34,595 bases of DNA from Clostridiales bacterium. Its GTDB lineage: Bacteria; Bacillota; Clostridia; Oscillospirales; Oscillospiraceae. The notes beneath the pieces were generated by a model, which worked only from the letters and a program-made list of their open reading frames with translations, was not told where the DNA came from and did not search any database. The stretch is taken from NCBI GenBank assembly GCA_022775085.1, contig JALFJQ010000053.1:1-34595 (forward strand). Direction: 5' to 3'. A program made the position numbers and the translations under genes. Shown here in pieces: positions 32,797 through 34,595 of this stretch. Position 1 is the first letter of the stretch. Every line of letters starts with the position of its first letter.

Positions 32797-33560
32797 ACAA
32801 AGACAAAATCTACATATCCACGACAGCTTCCGACGCGGCGGAGGTTGCGCGCCGGTGGGGATTGGGAATCGAAATTTCGGAATATTGTACCGCGTGGAAC
32901 ATGGATGACAAATTTGCGGAAACGGATGTGCTGGTTCGCAAGAAATTGGAGGGCATTTCCCGCCGGGTACTGCACGCACCCTTTAATGAGCTGTTTCCCT
33001 GTGCGATTGACCGAAAGGCAAGATTATTGGCAGCAGAGCGTTACCGGCAGGCAATAGAGCTGGCCAAAAACTATGGCGCAGAAAAAGTCATTATTCATGG
33101 CGGATACAATGGATGGATGTATTATCCGGAATGGTATATTGAACAGAGCACCTTGTTTTGGAAGCAATTTCTGAAAGAAGATCCAGGCGTGGAAATTGTG
33201 CTGGAAAATGTATTGGAAGAAGATCCTGCATGGCTTCTGGATATCATCAGAAGCGTGGTGAATCCACACCTGCGATTGTGTCTGGATGTGGGTCATGTGA
33301 ATGCTTACTCAAAAGTGCCAGTCATGCAATGGCTGGATATTTGCGGTAGCGATATCGGTCATTTTCATATTCACAACAACGACGGAAGCTGGGATACCCA
33401 TAGCTCTTTGAATCAGGGTAACATCCCCATAAAGGAACTGCTTCAAAAGGCTGAGATCCTTTGCCCCGAAGCGACAGTGACACTGGAACTTATGGAGGCG
33501 GAAGAATCTGTGAATTGGCTTCGTGGAAGTAACCTGATGAGATGGGAAAGCACAGGATAA
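32793..33560 (+). CDS. cbiR: CbiR-like TIM-barrel cobamide-remodelling enzyme (AP endonuclease 2 family)
   Basis: 255 residues from a TTG overlapping the preceding stop, with GAGGTG seven bases upstream. The AP-endonuclase-2/xylose-isomerase-type TIM barrel shows its metal ligands as H61 (L-H-A-P-F), H102 (I-I-H-G-G-Y), E138 (L-E-N-V), D165 and H168 (L-D-V-G-H), H190/H192/H194 (H-F-H-I-H-N-N-D), H203 and E232 (L-E-L-M-E). Many family members are sugar isomerases or nucleases. However, CbiR of this superfamily, described in Akkermansia, hydrolyses cobamides to cobyric acid for remodelling. Placement as the last gene of a corrinoid uptake operon makes that role the best guess. No signal peptide, so cytoplasmic. 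Confidence 0.7.
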   Translation: MNKDKIYISTTASDAAEVARRWGLGIEISEYCTAWNMDDKFAETDVLVRKKLEGISRRVLHAPFNELFPCAIDRKARLLAAERYRQAIELAKNYGAEKVIIHGGYNGWMYYPEWYIEQSTLFWKQFLKEDPGVEIVLENVLEEDPAWLLDIIRSVVNPHLRLCLDVGHVNAYSKVPVMQWLDICGSDIGHFHIHNNDGSWDTHSSLNQGNIPIKELLQKAEILCPEATVTLELMEAEESVNWLRGSNLMRWESTG

Positions 33561-33676
33561 ATACTTGTTTTTGTTCCCTTCTCTGGCATGGTGTAAAGTG
33601 GCATTGCAGCATGCTTTGCGATGCTTAAGATAGGTTCCATCTTGAGAATTATTTCCATAAATGACCAACGGTAATA

Positions 33677-33715
33677 GGGTGCGGGCAGCAAAACCGCTGC
33701 TTGCACCCTTAAATT
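33677..33715 (+). terminator. Terminator of the corrinoid operon
   Basis: GGGTGCGGGCAGC (33677-33689) pairs with GCTGCTTGCACCC (33696-33708), with two G-T wobbles and a six-base loop, followed by TTAAATTTTG. The 33561-33934 gap otherwise holds a smaller GCATTGC/GCGATGC dyad near 33602-33625 and no gene that I can see. Confidence 0.7.
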
Positions 33716-33934
33716 TTGCGCCACCGTTCTACAAAATTCGTCAACAAATTATGGCGGATTTTGCAGAGCGGTGTCTTTTTTGTTGTGGAAAAGCTGCACA
33801 ATACTGCTTAAACAGCTCTCTTACCTGTGATTTCTCCCCTTTATACAAAAAAACAGCAGCGTTTTTGGCTAGAATTCGCGGTCCTCCTTCTGAAATTTGA
33901 CATTTTCTCAAATCTACATTTGGAGGTCTGCAAA

Positions 33935-34396
33935 ATGGCAGAAAAGGACAAGTACATAATCAAAGTGGAAGGAAAGCTGGTAGAAGTTACGCCGGAGGTG
34001 TATTACGCCTATTTCCGCATGGAGCGGCAGGAGCGTGGCCAGGAGGAAAAGAAGCAGCAACATGACGTTTTTTCCTATGACGCTCTGGATAATTGTGAAA
34101 CAGTGGGAATGGAAGCTATGCCGGATGTTTCGATTCCCAGCGTGGAGGAGGTCATTATGACCCGGGAAATCTATGAGCAGCTGCATCGTGCCGTGGATGT
34201 GCTACCCAGGGAGGAACGGGATTTAATTCACACAATCTATTTTGAGGGTAAATCTGAGCGGGAATACGCGAGAATCCTCGGAATCAGCCAGAACGGCACA
34301 TTCAAACGACGCAGAAAAATTCTGTCAAAACTGAAAAAGTTTGCGGGAGAAACCACAATTTTTTGTGATTCTCCCGCTATTTTCAGCTTTTATTGA
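33935..34396 (+). CDS. Sigma-70-like factor of conjugative-element type
   Basis: 153 residues from ATG 33935, with GGAGGT seven bases upstream; a longer frame upstream has no likeness. An N-terminal stretch (I-I-K-V-E-G-K-L-V-E-V-T-P-E-V-Y) is typical of small element-borne sigma factors. The C-terminal sigma region 4 helix-turn-helix is L-P-R-E-E-R-D-L-I, S-E-R-E-Y-A-R-I-L-G-I-S-Q and K-R-R-R-K-I-L. Region 2 is very short or absent, so it may work as a regulator rather than a full sigma. It marks the start of another element remnant to the right of the corrinoid operon. The last codons overlap a strong hairpin (34343-34377). Confidence 0.78.
   Translation: MAEKDKYIIKVEGKLVEVTPEVYYAYFRMERQERGQEEKKQQHDVFSYDALDNCETVGMEAMPDVSIPSVEEVIMTREIYEQLHRAVDVLPREERDLIHTIYFEGKSEREYARILGISQNGTFKRRRKILSKLKKFAGETTIFCDSPAIFSFY
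34343..34377 (+). terminator. Hairpin overlapping the 3' end of the sigma-like gene
   Basis: GCGGGAGAA (34343-34351) pairs with TTCTCCCGC (34369-34377), with an inner CACAA/TTGTG stem. It lies inside the last 18 codons, followed only by a weak T-rich stretch (TATTTTCAGCTTTT). It may terminate or stabilise the transcript. Confidence 0.5.
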
Positions 34397-34516
34397 GGGA
34401 AACTTCCGAAAAAGCAGTATTTCGTAACATCCACTGTTCTATGCCAAAGAAATCATAAAAAATAGTAGAATTTTTCTCTCTGCCGCAAGATGATTTTAGG
34501 TCGGTTGAGGGATTAG

Positions 34517-34574
34517 AAAACGCCGGAAACCCGCATAAACTCTATGTTTTTGCGCGTTCTCGGCGTTTCTTTTA
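34517..34574 (+). terminator. Possible terminator near the right window edge
   Basis: AAAACGCCG (34517-34525) can pair with CGGCGTTT (34561-34568), followed by CTTTTAT. The 35-base loop makes it uncertain. No gene is visible in 34397-34595. Confidence 0.35.
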
Positions 34575-34595
34575 TCGCCTGTGTTAGTGGTGCTT

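Noticed and set aside
1..34595. CRISPR array, rRNA, tRNA, complete transposase or integrase
   Set aside because: Looked for on both strands; no spaced direct-repeat array, no tRNA or rRNA gene and no recombinase gene was seen.

Overview
The window looks like a chromosomal segment of a gut-type Clostridia (probably Oscillospirales/Ruminococcaceae-like). Support comes from Gram-positive signal peptides, strong GGAGG ribosome binding sites, cohesin/dockerin modules, ECF transporters, cobalamin riboswitches and remnants of Firmicutes integrative conjugative elements. The organism assignment is an inference from gene content; no rRNA or tRNA is present.

Layout. (1) 1-2,460 is AT-rich cargo: an HD phosphohydrolase of the dGTPase type, cut by the window edge, overlaps an RlmN/Cfr-like radical SAM enzyme. 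A truncated four-helix-bundle gene and a large inverted repeat follow. (2) 2,600-5,930 is a GC-richer, decayed conjugative element: three terminators, a frameshifted Cys-rich ORF, a DUF4314 protein, an unrecognised element protein, a VirD4/TraG coupling protein missing both ends, and a YolD-like protein. (3) 5,968-7,344 is a graveyard: the C-terminal half of a LysR regulator butts against the C-terminal end of a MATE transporter, then a DUF1638 gene is interrupted by one in-frame TGA. (4) 7,667-11,720 is a corrinoid-related cluster, mostly on the minus strand: a RACo-like corrinoid activator (2Fe-2S ferredoxin plus DUF4445/ASKHA), a small plus-strand protein, a lipocalin-like protein and a LysR regulator. 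The last two lie downstream of a minus-strand cobalamin riboswitch with its own intrinsic terminator and a near-consensus promoter. (5) 12,075-12,800 is a divergent unit: consensus promoter, twin hairpins, a second cobalamin riboswitch, a terminator and a 53-residue DUF2292 protein. (6) 12,860-33,560 is the main interest: a third, more divergent cobalamin-riboswitch-like leader followed by eleven co-directional genes.

The eleven-gene locus appears to be a surface-to-cytoplasm corrinoid acquisition pathway. Two very large exported proteins carry alpha/alpha-toroid (prenyltransferase-like, intrinsic-factor/transcobalamin-like) domains, at least one of them combined with DUF4430 domains, the bacterial counterpart of the transcobalamin C-terminal domain. 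Two genes carry dockerins only, one scaffold carries two cohesins plus a dockerin, and one membrane-anchored protein carries a cohesin-like domain. A C39-like/SleB-like wall enzyme and a membrane-tethered single DUF4430 protein follow. Then come ECF transporter genes in the order T, fused A-A', S, T', and a TIM-barrel enzyme of the AP-endonuclease-2 family resembling the cobamide-remodelling enzyme CbiR. I infer a cellulosome-like, cohesin-dockerin-assembled corrinoid-capture machine feeding an ECF importer and a remodelling enzyme. I do not know of a described system with this architecture.

(7) 33,600-34,595 holds the operon terminator and a small sigma-70-like factor of the kind found in conjugative elements.
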